Origin: Deinococcus sp. LM3
GTDB taxonomy: Bacteria > Deinococcota > Deinococci > Deinococcales > Deinococcaceae
DNA length: 64,000 bases
NCBI RefSeq assembly: GCF_002017875.1
Contig: NZ_MUFV01000002.1
Span: 124,001 to 188,000 of the forward strand
Direction: 5' to 3'
Shown here in pieces: positions 8,929 through 18,610 of this stretch. The position numbers and the translations under genes are program-made. The notes below the pieces were generated by a model that was given only the letters and a program-made list of their open reading frames with translations, ran no database searches and was not told where the DNA came from. Numbering within the stretch: the stretch's first letter is position 1; each line of letters starts with the position of its first letter.

Positions 8929-10074
8929 TCAGGAGGGGGTCGGGTCGAGGCCCCCGCCCGGTGGCCCGTCAGCCCGCTGCGGGCGGGACGGATCGAACGT
9001 GAAGATCTGCACCCCGTTACGCCCGCCGTGCTTGACGCGGTACAGCGCCTCGTCGGCATCCCACAGGGTTCGCGTGCGGGACCACAGCCCGAACGGCGCG
9101 CCGCCGACCGACACCGTCACCTGACCCAGCGGCTCGCCGAAGTCGGTGGCGGCGACCAGTTCACGCAGGCGGTGCGCGATCTCCTCGATGCGGCCCGGCT
9201 GCACCCGGCGCAGAATCACGGCGAACTCCTCGCCGCCGTAGCGGTACGCGCGGTCCCGGCCGCGCAGCGCGTCGGACAGCAGCCGCCCGATCCGCGCGAG
9301 GACCTGATCACCCGCCGGGTGCCCGTGACGGTCGTTCACCAGCTTGAAGTGATCCACGTCGATCAGCAGCAGCGCGTCGCCCGGCGCGGTGAACGGCAGG
9401 TCCAGCTCGAACTGCCGCCGGTTCGGCAGGCCCGACAGCGCGTCCCGGTGCGCCTGCTCGCGGTAGGTGTCGGTGCTCTGCAGCAGCGCCACCCGTCCCG
9501 TGATCATGCTCGCCACGGCCCAGAAGCCCAGCACGCTGAACGCCCAGCCGGGCAGGTACGTGCGTTGCAGGGCGTCCAGTCCGCCCGGCAACAGCACCAG
9601 GCCGAGGTTGGTCGGCAGGAAGATCAGCGCCGCGATCCAGGCGTGCCGTTGCAGCGACCCGTGCGGGTCGTTCATGTTCAGCGTCCAGCGGAACAGGTGG
9701 GCCAGGCCGCTGACCAGCAGCAGATTCACCAGCGCCAGCGCGGCGGCCGCCTCGGCGCCCAGTGGTCCGCTGGCCGGCAGGATCAGCGGCAGCAGCGCCG
9801 CCGGCAGTCCCGCGAGCAGCCCGCTGCCGACGCCGTAACGCAGGATCATCACGGCCGGCGGGACCAGCCACAGGCTCACGTGCAGGCCGCTGGGGTCCAG
9901 GGCGCCCAGCATGACCAGCGCCATGGCGGTCACGACCGTGAGGGCCAGTCGCAGCGCCTTGAGGTGCCAGTGGCGCGGCGGGGGCCAGGAGCGGTACGTC
10001 AGGCTCATCACGAAGGACAGCGTGACCAGCACGCTGAAGTTCACGAACAGACTCTGAAGCAGGGACAGGAACAA
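8929..10074 (-). CDS. diguanylate cyclase with 5TM-type membrane domain
   Basis: A 381-residue membrane protein. The first ~190 residues are five or six hydrophobic helices of the LytS/5TMR type (compare NFSVLVTLSFVMSLTYRSW), followed by a GGDEF domain with an intact signature (YRYGGEEF), the DALSGLPNRR entry motif and the LLLIDVDHFKLVNDRHGH block. It should make c-di-GMP from two GTP. The frame is open to 10260, but TTG at 10072-10074 is preferred. The paralogue at 12912 starts at the equivalent position, CGGAG lies upstream of the TTG, and the extra 62 residues are unlike the family. The allosteric RxxD site is not evident. Confidence 0.8.
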   Translation of the reverse strand: MFLSLLQSLFVNFSVLVTLSFVMSLTYRSWPPPRHWHLKALRLALTVVTAMALVMLGALDPSGLHVSLWLVPPAVMILRYGVGSGLLAGLPAALLPLILPASGPLGAEAAAALALVNLLLVSGLAHLFRWTLNMNDPHGSLQRHAWIAALIFLPTNLGLVLLPGGLDALQRTYLPGWAFSVLGFWAVASMITGRVALLQSTDTYREQAHRDALSGLPNRRQFELDLPFTAPGDALLLIDVDHFKLVNDRHGHPAGDQVLARIGRLLSDALRGRDRAYRYGGEEFAVILRRVQPGRIEEIAHRLRELVAATDFGEPLGQVTVSVGGAPFGLWSRTRTLWDADEALYRVKHGGRNGVQIFTFDPSRPQRADGPPGGGLDPTPS

Positions 10075-10285
10075 GGCGCGCAACTCCGTTCGGATGGGAG
10101 ACGTGGCGGGGCCACAGCGGACAGGCAGGCGGTGATGCCCCTCCCGTTCCGGGCCGGCCCGCAGCGCACCCTGACTTCGGCCCGCTGACGGGGCGGTGGC
10201 ATCGGGGAGTGGCGGCGGATCACAGCGGGAGAGGCGGGTTCCGGGTGTCGACGACCGCAACCGGGCGCTCTACCGGGTTGCCCAC

Positions 10286-10309
10286 AAGACAGACGGAGTC
10301 CTCATCACT
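10286..10309 (+). repeat. possible relic of the 135-bp repeat (one end)
   Basis: ACAGACGGAGTCCTCATCAC matches the right end of copy A plus flank at 16 of 20 positions and shares ACAGACGGA with copy B. It lies in the 263-bp gap upstream of the leftward cyclase gene. No other part of the repeat is recognisable around it, so this is tentative. Confidence 0.3.
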
Positions 10310-10337
10310 CTGTCATACCGCTGCCCGCGGCGCTGCC

Positions 10338-12593
10338 TCAGGTGCCGTTACCCCCGAACGGGCGGTGCGTGCCGAGCGGATGAGCGCGTGCGAAGGCGGC
10401 CGCAGCGACCGGCGGCAGCGGCCGGCTGAACAGGAACCCCTGCCCGAACCCGCAGCCCAGTTCCGTCACGGCCTGCGCCTGCGCCGCCGTCTCGATGCCC
10501 TCGGCCACCACGTTCAGCTGCATGTGCCGCGCGAGCGTCACCACGCTCGCCACGATCGCCGTCTGCCGGGCGTCGCCGGGCAGGGGAGAGACGAAACTCC
10601 GGTCCACCTTCAGGGTGCCCACCGGGAAGCGCTGCGCGGCCGACAGGGACGCGAACCCCGTGCCGAAATCGTCCAGCATCAGCGGCACGCCCCGGCGGTG
10701 CAGCGCCCGCATGGCCCGCAGCGCCTCGGGCGTGTCGGCCAGACTCGTCTCGGTGATCTCCAGGTGCAGACCCTCCGGGAAGGTCATGGTCAGCAGGTCG
10801 TCCGGCGTCCCGGCCGGCACCTGCAACTGCTGACCGCTGAGGTTCACGGACACGAACAGCCCCGCGAGGTCCGCCTCCGCCTGCCACCCGCGCAGCTGCC
10901 TTGCGGCCTCCTGCACCACCCAGGCGCCCAGCGGCACGATCAGGCCGCTGCGTTCCGCGACGTCCAGGAACGCGCCCGGCGCGAGCAGGCCCCGCTGCGG
11001 GTGCTGCCAGCGCACGAGCGCCTCGAAGCCCACGCAGCGCCCGGACGCCAGGTGCATGACCGGCTGGTAGTGCAGTTCGAACTGCCCCTCGCGCAGCGCC
11101 CCGCGCAACTGCCGCTCGGTATCCACCCGCGCGAGCGCCTGCTCACGCATGTGCGGCTCGAACAGCACCGTCCGGTTGCGGCCACCGCGTTTGGCGGCGT
11201 ACATGGCCGTGTCCGCGTCCCGCAGCGGCTCCTCCAGGCGGGTGTACTCGCGGGACGCGACCGCCAGACCGATGGACGTGGTGACCCGCACGTCCTGCCC
11301 CTGCAGGCGGAAGGGCCGCAGCATCGACCGCTGAAGCCTCTCGGCCACCCGGCGGGCATTCACCTCGTCGCAGGGCGCGTCGAGCAGCACCGCGAACTCG
11401 TCGCCGCCCATGCGGGCGACCGTGTCGGTGCGCCGCACGGCGTCTTTCAGGCGCGCGGCCGCCTCCAGCAGCAGCCGGTCCCCGGTCAGGTGCCCGTACG
11501 CGTCGTTCACGTTCTTGAAGTCGTCCAGGTCCAGGAACATCACCGCGTACGGGTGCCCCGGATCCCGCTCGAAACGCTGCATGGTCTTGTCCAGCAGGCT
11601 GCCCAGCAGCGCCCGGTTCGGCAGGCCCGTCAGGCGGTCGTGCAGCGCGTCGTGCCGCAGGCGACTCTCGGCGTGCTTCTGCGCGGTCACGTCGTGCATG
11701 GCGACCACGGCGCCCAGCGCCTCGCCGTCCGGCCCGACCAGCGGCCCGCCCGAGGCGCGCACCGTCCGGCGCGGCAGGCCGCGCGGCGCGATCACCATCT
11801 CCACGTCCCGCACCTGCTCGCCCTGCAACGCCCGGAACAGCGGAATGCGTTCCTGCGCGAGCGGGGTCACGCCGTCCGTGTCGTACAGGTCGTAATGGCG
11901 GCTCCATTCGGCCGGCGGGATCGGTGCGCTGCCCAGCCCGTGCATCTCGCGGCTCATGCGGTTGAAGACCGTCAGCTGCCCCGCGCTGTCGCAGGCGACG
12001 ATGCCGTCCTGAACGTTCTCCAGCAGCGATTCGAGCGCCACGCGCGCCAGGTGGACTTCATGCAGGGCGGTCGCGTCGCCGCTCGCCTCCCGGCCCTCGA
12101 CCAGGACCCGCCACGCCGCGCGTGGAGCGGCGCGCACCGGCGTGAAACTCAGGTCCAGGTTCACCAGCCGTCCGTCCGCCGCGGCGGCCCGCACGTCGAG
12201 TCGGGTGGCCTCGCCGGACCCCGCGCGCAGCGCCGCGTCCCGCACCTGACTCGCCTCCGGGCTGCCGGACGGCCACCAGGGGGCCTCCCACGCGGGCCGT
12301 CCCAGCAGCAGGGCGGCCGGCTGCCGCGCCGCGCGCAGGGTCCGCGCATTCAGGTCGAGCAGCGTGCCGTCTGCCGCCAGCAGCGCCTGAAACTGCGTGC
12401 TGTGATTCCACACGGCGCGCCGCTCGTCCCGTTCGCGCCGCGCCGCGAGCAGCGTCGCCTGCGCACTCTGCACCGCTGCCCGGAGCGCGTCGCCGTTCGT
12501 GGTGGCTGGCAGGCCGGCCGTCAGACCGGCTGCCTGCAGCAGCGGCTGAAGGACCTCCAGGAGCTCGGGCTCCGCACGTGAACTGGGGGGCAT
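10338..12593 (-). CDS. PAS-PAS-GGDEF-EAL cyclic-di-GMP enzyme
   Basis: A 751-residue cytosolic protein without membrane segments. Two PAS-like domains (about 60-180 and 185-310) precede a GGDEF domain with an intact signature (VARMGGDEF, entry motif HDRLTGLPNRALL) and a full EAL domain (FEALVRW, VSVNLSGQQL, LEITETSL, LDDFGTGFASL, KVDRSF, AEGIET, QGF). Both cyclase and phosphodiesterase activity are possible; the PAS domains presumably set the balance. A TATACT box lies six bases before the ATG, so the mRNA is probably leaderless. It is divergent from the GGDEF/HD-GYP gene at 12912. Confidence 0.88.
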   Translation of the reverse strand: MPPSSRAEPELLEVLQPLLQAAGLTAGLPATTNGDALRAAVQSAQATLLAARRERDERRAVWNHSTQFQALLAADGTLLDLNARTLRAARQPAALLLGRPAWEAPWWPSGSPEASQVRDAALRAGSGEATRLDVRAAAADGRLVNLDLSFTPVRAAPRAAWRVLVEGREASGDATALHEVHLARVALESLLENVQDGIVACDSAGQLTVFNRMSREMHGLGSAPIPPAEWSRHYDLYDTDGVTPLAQERIPLFRALQGEQVRDVEMVIAPRGLPRRTVRASGGPLVGPDGEALGAVVAMHDVTAQKHAESRLRHDALHDRLTGLPNRALLGSLLDKTMQRFERDPGHPYAVMFLDLDDFKNVNDAYGHLTGDRLLLEAAARLKDAVRRTDTVARMGGDEFAVLLDAPCDEVNARRVAERLQRSMLRPFRLQGQDVRVTTSIGLAVASREYTRLEEPLRDADTAMYAAKRGGRNRTVLFEPHMREQALARVDTERQLRGALREGQFELHYQPVMHLASGRCVGFEALVRWQHPQRGLLAPGAFLDVAERSGLIVPLGAWVVQEAARQLRGWQAEADLAGLFVSVNLSGQQLQVPAGTPDDLLTMTFPEGLHLEITETSLADTPEALRAMRALHRRGVPLMLDDFGTGFASLSAAQRFPVGTLKVDRSFVSPLPGDARQTAIVASVVTLARHMQLNVVAEGIETAAQAQAVTELGCGFGQGFLFSRPLPPVAAAAFARAHPLGTHRPFGGNGT

Positions 12594-12599
12594 ACGGCG

Positions 12600-12605
12600 A
12601 GTATA
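12600..12605 (-). promoter_or_regulatory. -10 box of a leaderless promoter
   Basis: On the minus strand TATACT is followed by six bases and the ATG of the PAS-PAS-GGDEF-EAL gene at 12593. Transcription would then begin at or next to the start codon. The -35 region is not consensus. Confidence 0.55.
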
Positions 12606-12911
12606 CCTGCCGCCGGCACGACCTGAAGGAAAGCTTCATCTACGGTGGGGCGCGCCTTCCCCCGCGGGCCCGGTCGCCAGTCACCGGAGCGTATTCTGAA
12701 ACGGACTCAGATTGAATCTCCCGGCTCCACCGTTCATTCCGAGTGAACCAGCCCCGGAAGCCAGCCCCGGAAGAACACCGCGCCCGGGCGTGGCGTCGAC
12801 CACCCGCAGCCGCACGGCTGATCACCCTGCAAGAGTCCCTGACGCTCCACGGCCACCGCTCCTGCCCGTCACTCCGCACCCTCTCCCACTGAACCGCAGG
12901 ACCCTCCCACT
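12606..12911. other. divergent intergenic region with a possible repeat relic
   Basis: About 300 bp between two divergent c-di-GMP genes. ACGGACTCAGATTGAAT at 12700-12716 resembles the left end of the 135-bp repeat with one mismatch, but the rest of the element is missing. No gene is seen. No Shine-Dalgarno sequence precedes the GTG at 12912. Confidence 0.35.
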
Positions 12912-15581
12912 GTGCTGATCACCCTGCTGAGCGACCTCGGACTCACAGCGCTGTTCGCATTCGCGCTCAGTCAGACCTATCAGGTCTGGCCTCCCACGCA
13001 CGCCCTGCCGGACCGGCTGCTGCGCGCCACCCTCGCGCTGTGCGCCGCCCTGGTCCTGGCGCTGCACGCGCAGGCCAGCGGTCAGGCGTACGGCCTGTCC
13101 CTGGTGGCCGTCGCGCTCGTGACCCTGCGCTACGGCCCGCTGTACGGCCTGCCGTGCCTGCTCGTGGCGTTGCTGCCGGGCATGAATCCCACCCAGGTGG
13201 CCCTCCAGACGGCCGGCGTGCTGCTCGTGTCGACCCTCCTGAGGCCCGTCATCCGGGTGGACCTGCCGCCCGGCGCGCGGTTGGTGTGGACCCTGCCGCT
13301 GATCTTCCTGGGCGGGCACCTGGCCGGCGCCGTGTACGGCACCCTGCCCGGCGCAGCGGACCTGCTGCTGACCGTCGCGCTGCAGTGCAGCGCCCTGACC
13401 CTGATCATGGTCGCCCTGCACAGCCGCCTGAAGATCCTGAGCGCCTCGTACACCTTCCGTGAACAGGCATACACCGACGCCCTGACCGGCCTGAACAACC
13501 GCCGGCAGTTCACCGACGACCTGGACCGCGTCGGGCACGGCGACCACCTGCTGATCCTCGACCTCGACCACTTCAAACGCGTGAACGACCAGTACGGGCA
13601 CGCCGAGGGGGACGCCGCCCTCAAGCGCGTGGCCGCCGCGCTGCGCGCCACCCTGCGCCCCCAGGACACCGCGTACCGCATCGGCGGTGAGGAATTCGCG
13701 GCGCTGCTGCCCCGCACCTCGCCCGACGAGGCCCGCCTGATCGCCGACCGCTGCCGCGACGCGGCCCGGCAGCACCCCCCCCACCCGCCACTGACCCTCT
13801 CCGGCGGACTGGCCCGCCACGGCCTGCGCGACGACCCCGCTGCCACCCACCGCCGCGCCGACGACGCCCTGTACGCCGCCAAGGAGGCCGGCCGCGACCG
13901 CGTCGTGACCGCCCCGCCGGCCCCGGCCGCCGCGTCCCCGGCCGCGTCCCGCGACCCCTGGCAGGCGCTGCGCGGCACCCTGGGCCTCCTGCAGGATCAG
14001 GACTTCGGACCGAACGAATGGGCCGCGCTGCTGCGCGCCGCCTGCGACAGCGTGCCGGACGTGCAGGGCGGCAGCCTGTACGTCGCCGAGGAGGGGGACT
14101 TCGTGATGCGCGCCCAGATCGGCTTCGACGACGCGCTGCTCGGCGACCGCTGCCCCCCCGCCGCGCAGCGCGCCTGGTACCTTCTCAGCGACGTCGCCTG
14201 GGTCAGCGGGCAGCCGCGCGTCCTGCGCGGATACGCGATCGAGACGGCCGCGCAGCACGCCACCGAGGTCGCCATGAACAGCGACCTCGAACGCCACCCC
14301 GACGCCTGGCGTCTCCGGGACATCCGCGAGACGCTGGGCGTGCCCATCACCGACGACGGGCACGTCATCGCATTCCTGAACCTGGACCGCTTCACGTCCG
14401 GCGTGGCCTTCGACGCGGCCGCGCAGGAACTGGCCGTGGAGGTCGCCGCGCAGATTGCCCGGCTGCTGGCCGGCCGCGCCCGCCGCGCCCGCGAGAGCCG
14501 CCGCACCCGTGAACTCGAAGCGCTCGTGCAGATCACCGGCGCCCTGCGCGACGCGCGGGACATGCCGGCCGTCATCGCCGCCATGAACTCCATGTCGCAC
14601 GTGCTGCTCGAAGCCCGGCAGGCCGTGTACATGCGCTACGACCCCGGCACCGACAGCCTGATCGCCAGCAGCCCGTACGGTTTTGCCGAAACGGTCCGTC
14701 ACGTGCGGCTCGCGCGCGGTCAGGGCCTGACGTGGCTGGCCCTGACCGCGCGGGACGTCATGCGCGTCAACGACGTCCGGCAGGACCCCCGCGCGGTGTA
14801 CAGGCACGAAACCCGTGGGCGGGCCGGGCTGTTCGCCCCGATGTTCAGCGACGACCGCCTGCTGGGCGTGCTGGTCGTCATCCGCGACCCGCCCTTCGGC
14901 GAGCACGACGCACAACTGGCGCGCACCCTCACCGCGCAGAGCGTCACGGCCATCGAACGGGCCGAGCGTATCCAGTCCATCCAGGACGGACGCGAAGGCA
15001 TCCTGCTCGCCCTGGGCCGCGCCCTGGAAGCGAGGGATTTCGAGACGCACGGCCACACCGAACGGGTCGTGAATCTCGCCCTGGCTGTCGGCCACGAACT
15101 GGGTCTGAGCGACGCGCACCTCGCCGCGCTGCGGGACGGGGCGTACCTGCATGACCTGGGCAAGGTGCAGATCCCGGACGCGGTGCTGCTCAAACCCGGC
15201 CCGCTGGACGACCGGGAATGGAAGCTGATGCGCTCGCACTCGGTCGCCGGCGAGGACCTCGCCCGGCACATTCCGGGCCTCAGTCCGCAGGCGCTGACCC
15301 TGATCCGCCACCACCACGAACGCTGGGACGGCCGCGGCTACCCGGACGGACTGAGCGGATCGGCCATCCCGCTGCTGGCCCGCATCTTCAGCGTCTGCGA
15401 CGTGTTCGACGCCCTGACCAGCGCCCGGCCCTACAAGCCCGCCTGGAGTGTTCAGGACGCCGTCGGTGAACTGACCCGGCAGGCCGGACAGGGCCTGGAC
15501 CCGGAGGTAGTCGAGGTGTTCCTGAGCCGCGTGCACAGCCAGCCGGGCAACCGGCCGGAGGTGCCCGCCTCCCGGCCGTGA
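12912..15581 (+). CDS. 5TM-GGDEF-GAF-GAF-HD-GYP cyclic-di-GMP enzyme
   Basis: An 889-residue membrane protein joining both opposing c-di-GMP activities. Residues 1-180 are a five- or six-helix membrane domain close to that of the 8929-10074 cyclase. A GGDEF domain (about 190-340) has the active signature RIGGEEF. Two GAF-like domains follow (about 355-510 and 525-680). The HD-GYP domain (about 690-870) has YLHDLGK, the HHHERWDGRGYPDGL block and the VCDVFDALTSARPYKPAW helix, all metal ligands apparently present. It should make c-di-GMP or degrade it to GMP according to the GAF signal. It starts with GTG. Confidence 0.88.
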   Translation: MLITLLSDLGLTALFAFALSQTYQVWPPTHALPDRLLRATLALCAALVLALHAQASGQAYGLSLVAVALVTLRYGPLYGLPCLLVALLPGMNPTQVALQTAGVLLVSTLLRPVIRVDLPPGARLVWTLPLIFLGGHLAGAVYGTLPGAADLLLTVALQCSALTLIMVALHSRLKILSASYTFREQAYTDALTGLNNRRQFTDDLDRVGHGDHLLILDLDHFKRVNDQYGHAEGDAALKRVAAALRATLRPQDTAYRIGGEEFAALLPRTSPDEARLIADRCRDAARQHPPHPPLTLSGGLARHGLRDDPAATHRRADDALYAAKEAGRDRVVTAPPAPAAASPAASRDPWQALRGTLGLLQDQDFGPNEWAALLRAACDSVPDVQGGSLYVAEEGDFVMRAQIGFDDALLGDRCPPAAQRAWYLLSDVAWVSGQPRVLRGYAIETAAQHATEVAMNSDLERHPDAWRLRDIRETLGVPITDDGHVIAFLNLDRFTSGVAFDAAAQELAVEVAAQIARLLAGRARRARESRRTRELEALVQITGALRDARDMPAVIAAMNSMSHVLLEARQAVYMRYDPGTDSLIASSPYGFAETVRHVRLARGQGLTWLALTARDVMRVNDVRQDPRAVYRHETRGRAGLFAPMFSDDRLLGVLVVIRDPPFGEHDAQLARTLTAQSVTAIERAERIQSIQDGREGILLALGRALEARDFETHGHTERVVNLALAVGHELGLSDAHLAALRDGAYLHDLGKVQIPDAVLLKPGPLDDREWKLMRSHSVAGEDLARHIPGLSPQALTLIRHHHERWDGRGYPDGLSGSAIPLLARIFSVCDVFDALTSARPYKPAWSVQDAVGELTRQAGQGLDPEVVEVFLSRVHSQPGNRPEVPASRP

Positions 15582-15621
15582 AGTGACGGAAGTGTGAGAG
15601 TTCGGGTTGAATGATGGGTGC

Positions 15622-18588
15622 ATGACGGAGCACCTGCGCGCCGCGACCTCTCCCGCTGCGCCTCTTCCCGCTGCGCGCCCGTTGCGGGTCCTGATCGTCG
15701 AGGACAGCGAGGAGGACGCCTGGACGTACCAGCACCTGCTGCGGCGCGCGGCTCCGCAGGTGCAGTGTGAGGTCGTGAGCGTCGGAGCGGACGCCGTCGA
15801 ACGCCTGCGGCGCGACCCGCCGGACTGCGTGCTGCTGGACTTCAACCTGCCGGACATGACCGGCCTGGAAGTCCTGACCGAAGCCCGGCCCGCCTGCGCG
15901 GTCGTCATGCTGACCGGCGTCGGGGACGAACAGGTGGCGGTGCAGGCCCTGAACGCCGGCGCGCAGGACTACGTGGTGAAATCCACCCTGAGCGGCCCGG
16001 GGCTGCTGCGCGACCTGGAACGCGCCATCGAGAAGTACCGCCTGCAACGGGAACTGACCGTCTCGCGCGAGCGGATGCAGGCGGCGCTCGGCAGCGTCGA
16101 CGACGCCCTGCTCAGCCTGGATCACGACCTGAATCTGCTGTACCTGAACCCGGCCGCGCAGCGCCTGCTGGGACTGCCGGAAGGTCAACGGACCCACGCG
16201 GAACTGACCGAGCAGGCCGCGTGGATGTTCGGCGGGGCATTCCTGACCGTCCTGCGTGCCGCACTGAACTCCGGCGAGCGACAGGGCGCGGAGCTGAACG
16301 CCCCGCAGGGAGCGTGGCTCGACGCGCGCCTCTACCCCGGGCCGGGCGGCCTGACCGTCACTCTGCGCGACGTGACGCAACGCCGACAGGAAGAGGAACG
16401 CCTGCGCCTGCTCGAATCGGTGGCCGTGCACGCCCGCGAGGCCGTGATGATCTCCGACGCCGAACCGGTGACCGGGGACGGGCCGCGCGTGGTCTACGTG
16501 AACGCCGCCTTCACCCGCATGACCGGCTACGCCCCGGAGGACATCCTCGGACGCACGCCCCGCATCCTGCAGGGGCCGGACTCCGACCGGGCCGTGCTGG
16601 ACCGCATCCGCGCGAACCTGCTGTCATGGACTCCGGTCGACGAGATGGTGCAGAACTACCGCAAGGACGGCACGCCCATCTGGGTGCACCTGAGCATCGT
16701 GCCGGTCGCGGACGCCCGCGGGTGGTTCACCCACTGGGTCAGCGTTCAGCGCGACGTGACGCAGGAGGTGCAGCGCGAACGCCGTGACCGCACGCGGCGC
16801 GAACTGCTCGAGATGGCCGCCGCCGGCCGCCCCGTGGACGACCTGCTCAACGGCCTGTGCCGCCTGATCCGACTGGATCTCGGTGACCTGATCGTCACGG
16901 CGTGGCTGCGTGACGGACACCTGCTGAGCATGCGCGCCAGCGTGAACTCCGACACGGACGCCGTCAGAGCCTCCGCGCACGAGGGCGTCGCGCAGGTGGA
17001 CCTGCGCCGGGACGACGGTGTGTCCGCCACCGTCATCCGCACCCGGCAACCCCTGATGGTGGGCGACATCCGCAGTGAGGAGGTCACCCTGCACCGCGGC
17101 GCGCGGGCCGCACTCCTGGCCAGCGGCGTGCACGCCATGTGGACCCTGCCGGTCCTGTCCAGCCGCGCGGACGAGCAGCCGCTGGGCGTGTTCACGGTGT
17201 TCAGCCGCGAGGCCCGCACGCCCACCGCGGCGGAACTCGCGGCCCTGCAGGACCTGACCGGACTGGCCTCGCTGCTGATCGAACGCGCGCTGGCGCAGAC
17301 CCGGATGCAGCGGCTCGCCATGTACGACAGTCTCACGGGCCTTCCGAACCGGGCGCTGTACCTCGAGTACCTGACGCAGGCCCTGAACCGCAGCAGTCAC
17401 ACCGGCGAGCGGCTCGCGGTGGGTCTGCTGGACCTCAACCGCTTCAAGATCATCAACGATACGCTGGGCCACAGCGCCGGTGACGAGTTGCTGCGACAGG
17501 TGGCGCAGCGCCTGCGCCGCACCTTCCGTCCGTCCGATGTGATCGCCCGCATGGGCGGCGACGAATTCACGCTGATCCTCCCGTTCACCAGTGAGGCAGG
17601 CGTGTTCCGCAGAGGCATGGAGAAACTCCTGAACACCTGCTTCCAGGCGCCCTTCCGGGTCAGGGAACAGGAACTGTTCGTCACGGCCAGCCTGGGCCTG
17701 GCGCTCACGCCCGAACACGGCACGGACGCCGAGACGCTCCTCAGCGCCGCGGACCTCGCCATGTACCGCGCCAAACGCACCGGCGGCGGCGTGGCGGCGT
17801 TCGATCCGGCCGCCGCTGCCCTGCAACCCGGCCGGGTTAGCCTCGAAACGGACCTTCACCACGCGCTGGACCGCGGTGAACTCGAACTGCATTACCAGCC
17901 GCTGTTCCGCGCCGGCACCCGCGAACTGGTCGGCGCGGAAGCGCTGTGCCGCTGGCGTCACCCGCGCCTCGGCCTGGTATCGCCCGCCGAGTTCATTCCG
18001 CTGGCCGAGAACACCGGGTTGATCCTCCCCATCGGCGCGTGGGTCCTGAACGAGGCGTGCCGTCAACTGGCGCAGTGGCGCACCCTTCACCCGGACCTGC
18101 AGATGGGCGTGAACCTCAGCCCCCGTCAGTTCTGGAATCCGCAGCTGGTGCAGTCCGTCCAGGCGGCCCTGATCACCCACGGCCTGCCGGGCTCCTGCGT
18201 GGTCCTGGAGATCACGGAAAGCGTCCTGATGAACGTCCCGGACGCCGAGGCGACCCTGCGCCACCTGCGGGCGCTGGGTGTCCGGCTGTCCCTGGACGAC
18301 TTCGGCACCGGCTACAGCAGCCTCAGTTACCTCAACCGCTTTCCGCTCACCTCGCTGAAGATCGACCGGTCCTTCCTGCAGGGCGTGACCGGCGACCCGC
18401 ACGGCACGCCCGAGAAGGTCATCCAGGCCGTCATGCTGCTCGCGCACGCCCTGGACCTGCACGTCACGACCGAAGGCATCGAGACGCCCGAACAGGCCGC
18501 GTTCATCGAGGAGGTCGGCGGTGACATCCTGCAGGGCTACCTGCTGGGACGGCCCGTCCCGGCCTCGCAGTTCCGGCTGCCGGACTGA
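15622..18588 (+). CDS. REC-PAS-PAS-GAF-GGDEF-EAL cyclic-di-GMP enzyme
   Basis: A 988-residue cytosolic protein. A receiver domain (about 20-150: VLIVEDSEED, phospho-acceptor Asp in LLDFNLPDMTG, VMLTG, YVVKS) is followed by two PAS domains, a GAF domain (about 405-560), GGDEF (IARMGGDEF) and EAL (AEALCRW, GVNLSPRQF, LEITESVL, LDDFGTGYSSL, KIDRSF, TEGIET, QGY). The second PAS resembles LOV domains (GRTPRILQGPDSD), but proline replaces the flavin-adduct cysteine, so it should not form the photo-adduct. A partner kinase is not adjacent. The start at 15622 is preferred to TTG 15607 because it is ATG and removes only five residues. Repeat copy B begins 22 bp after the stop. Confidence 0.87.
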   Translation: MTEHLRAATSPAAPLPAARPLRVLIVEDSEEDAWTYQHLLRRAAPQVQCEVVSVGADAVERLRRDPPDCVLLDFNLPDMTGLEVLTEARPACAVVMLTGVGDEQVAVQALNAGAQDYVVKSTLSGPGLLRDLERAIEKYRLQRELTVSRERMQAALGSVDDALLSLDHDLNLLYLNPAAQRLLGLPEGQRTHAELTEQAAWMFGGAFLTVLRAALNSGERQGAELNAPQGAWLDARLYPGPGGLTVTLRDVTQRRQEEERLRLLESVAVHAREAVMISDAEPVTGDGPRVVYVNAAFTRMTGYAPEDILGRTPRILQGPDSDRAVLDRIRANLLSWTPVDEMVQNYRKDGTPIWVHLSIVPVADARGWFTHWVSVQRDVTQEVQRERRDRTRRELLEMAAAGRPVDDLLNGLCRLIRLDLGDLIVTAWLRDGHLLSMRASVNSDTDAVRASAHEGVAQVDLRRDDGVSATVIRTRQPLMVGDIRSEEVTLHRGARAALLASGVHAMWTLPVLSSRADEQPLGVFTVFSREARTPTAAELAALQDLTGLASLLIERALAQTRMQRLAMYDSLTGLPNRALYLEYLTQALNRSSHTGERLAVGLLDLNRFKIINDTLGHSAGDELLRQVAQRLRRTFRPSDVIARMGGDEFTLILPFTSEAGVFRRGMEKLLNTCFQAPFRVREQELFVTASLGLALTPEHGTDAETLLSAADLAMYRAKRTGGGVAAFDPAAAALQPGRVSLETDLHHALDRGELELHYQPLFRAGTRELVGAEALCRWRHPRLGLVSPAEFIPLAENTGLILPIGAWVLNEACRQLAQWRTLHPDLQMGVNLSPRQFWNPQLVQSVQAALITHGLPGSCVVLEITESVLMNVPDAEATLRHLRALGVRLSLDDFGTGYSSLSYLNRFPLTSLKIDRSFLQGVTGDPHGTPEKVIQAVMLLAHALDLHVTTEGIETPEQAAFIEEVGGDILQGYLLGRPVPASQFRLPD

Positions 18589-18610
18589 TGCGGAGGTCCG
18601 GGAATGGATC

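Noticed and set aside
10250..10290. Inverted repeat GCAACCGGG...CCGGGTTGC as a riboswitch
   Set aside because: A single imperfect stem in a gap between genes transcribed away from it; no known riboswitch core is visible.
12822..15908. 1028-codon open frame on the minus strand
   Set aside because: It lies opposite the GGDEF/HD-GYP gene, whose motifs are clear; long antisense frames are expected in high-GC DNA, and this one has low-complexity Gly/Val/Gln content and no domain.
16555..16575. True LOV photoreceptor in the REC...EAL protein
   Set aside because: The adduct-forming cysteine is replaced by proline, so a light-adduct claim is not supported.
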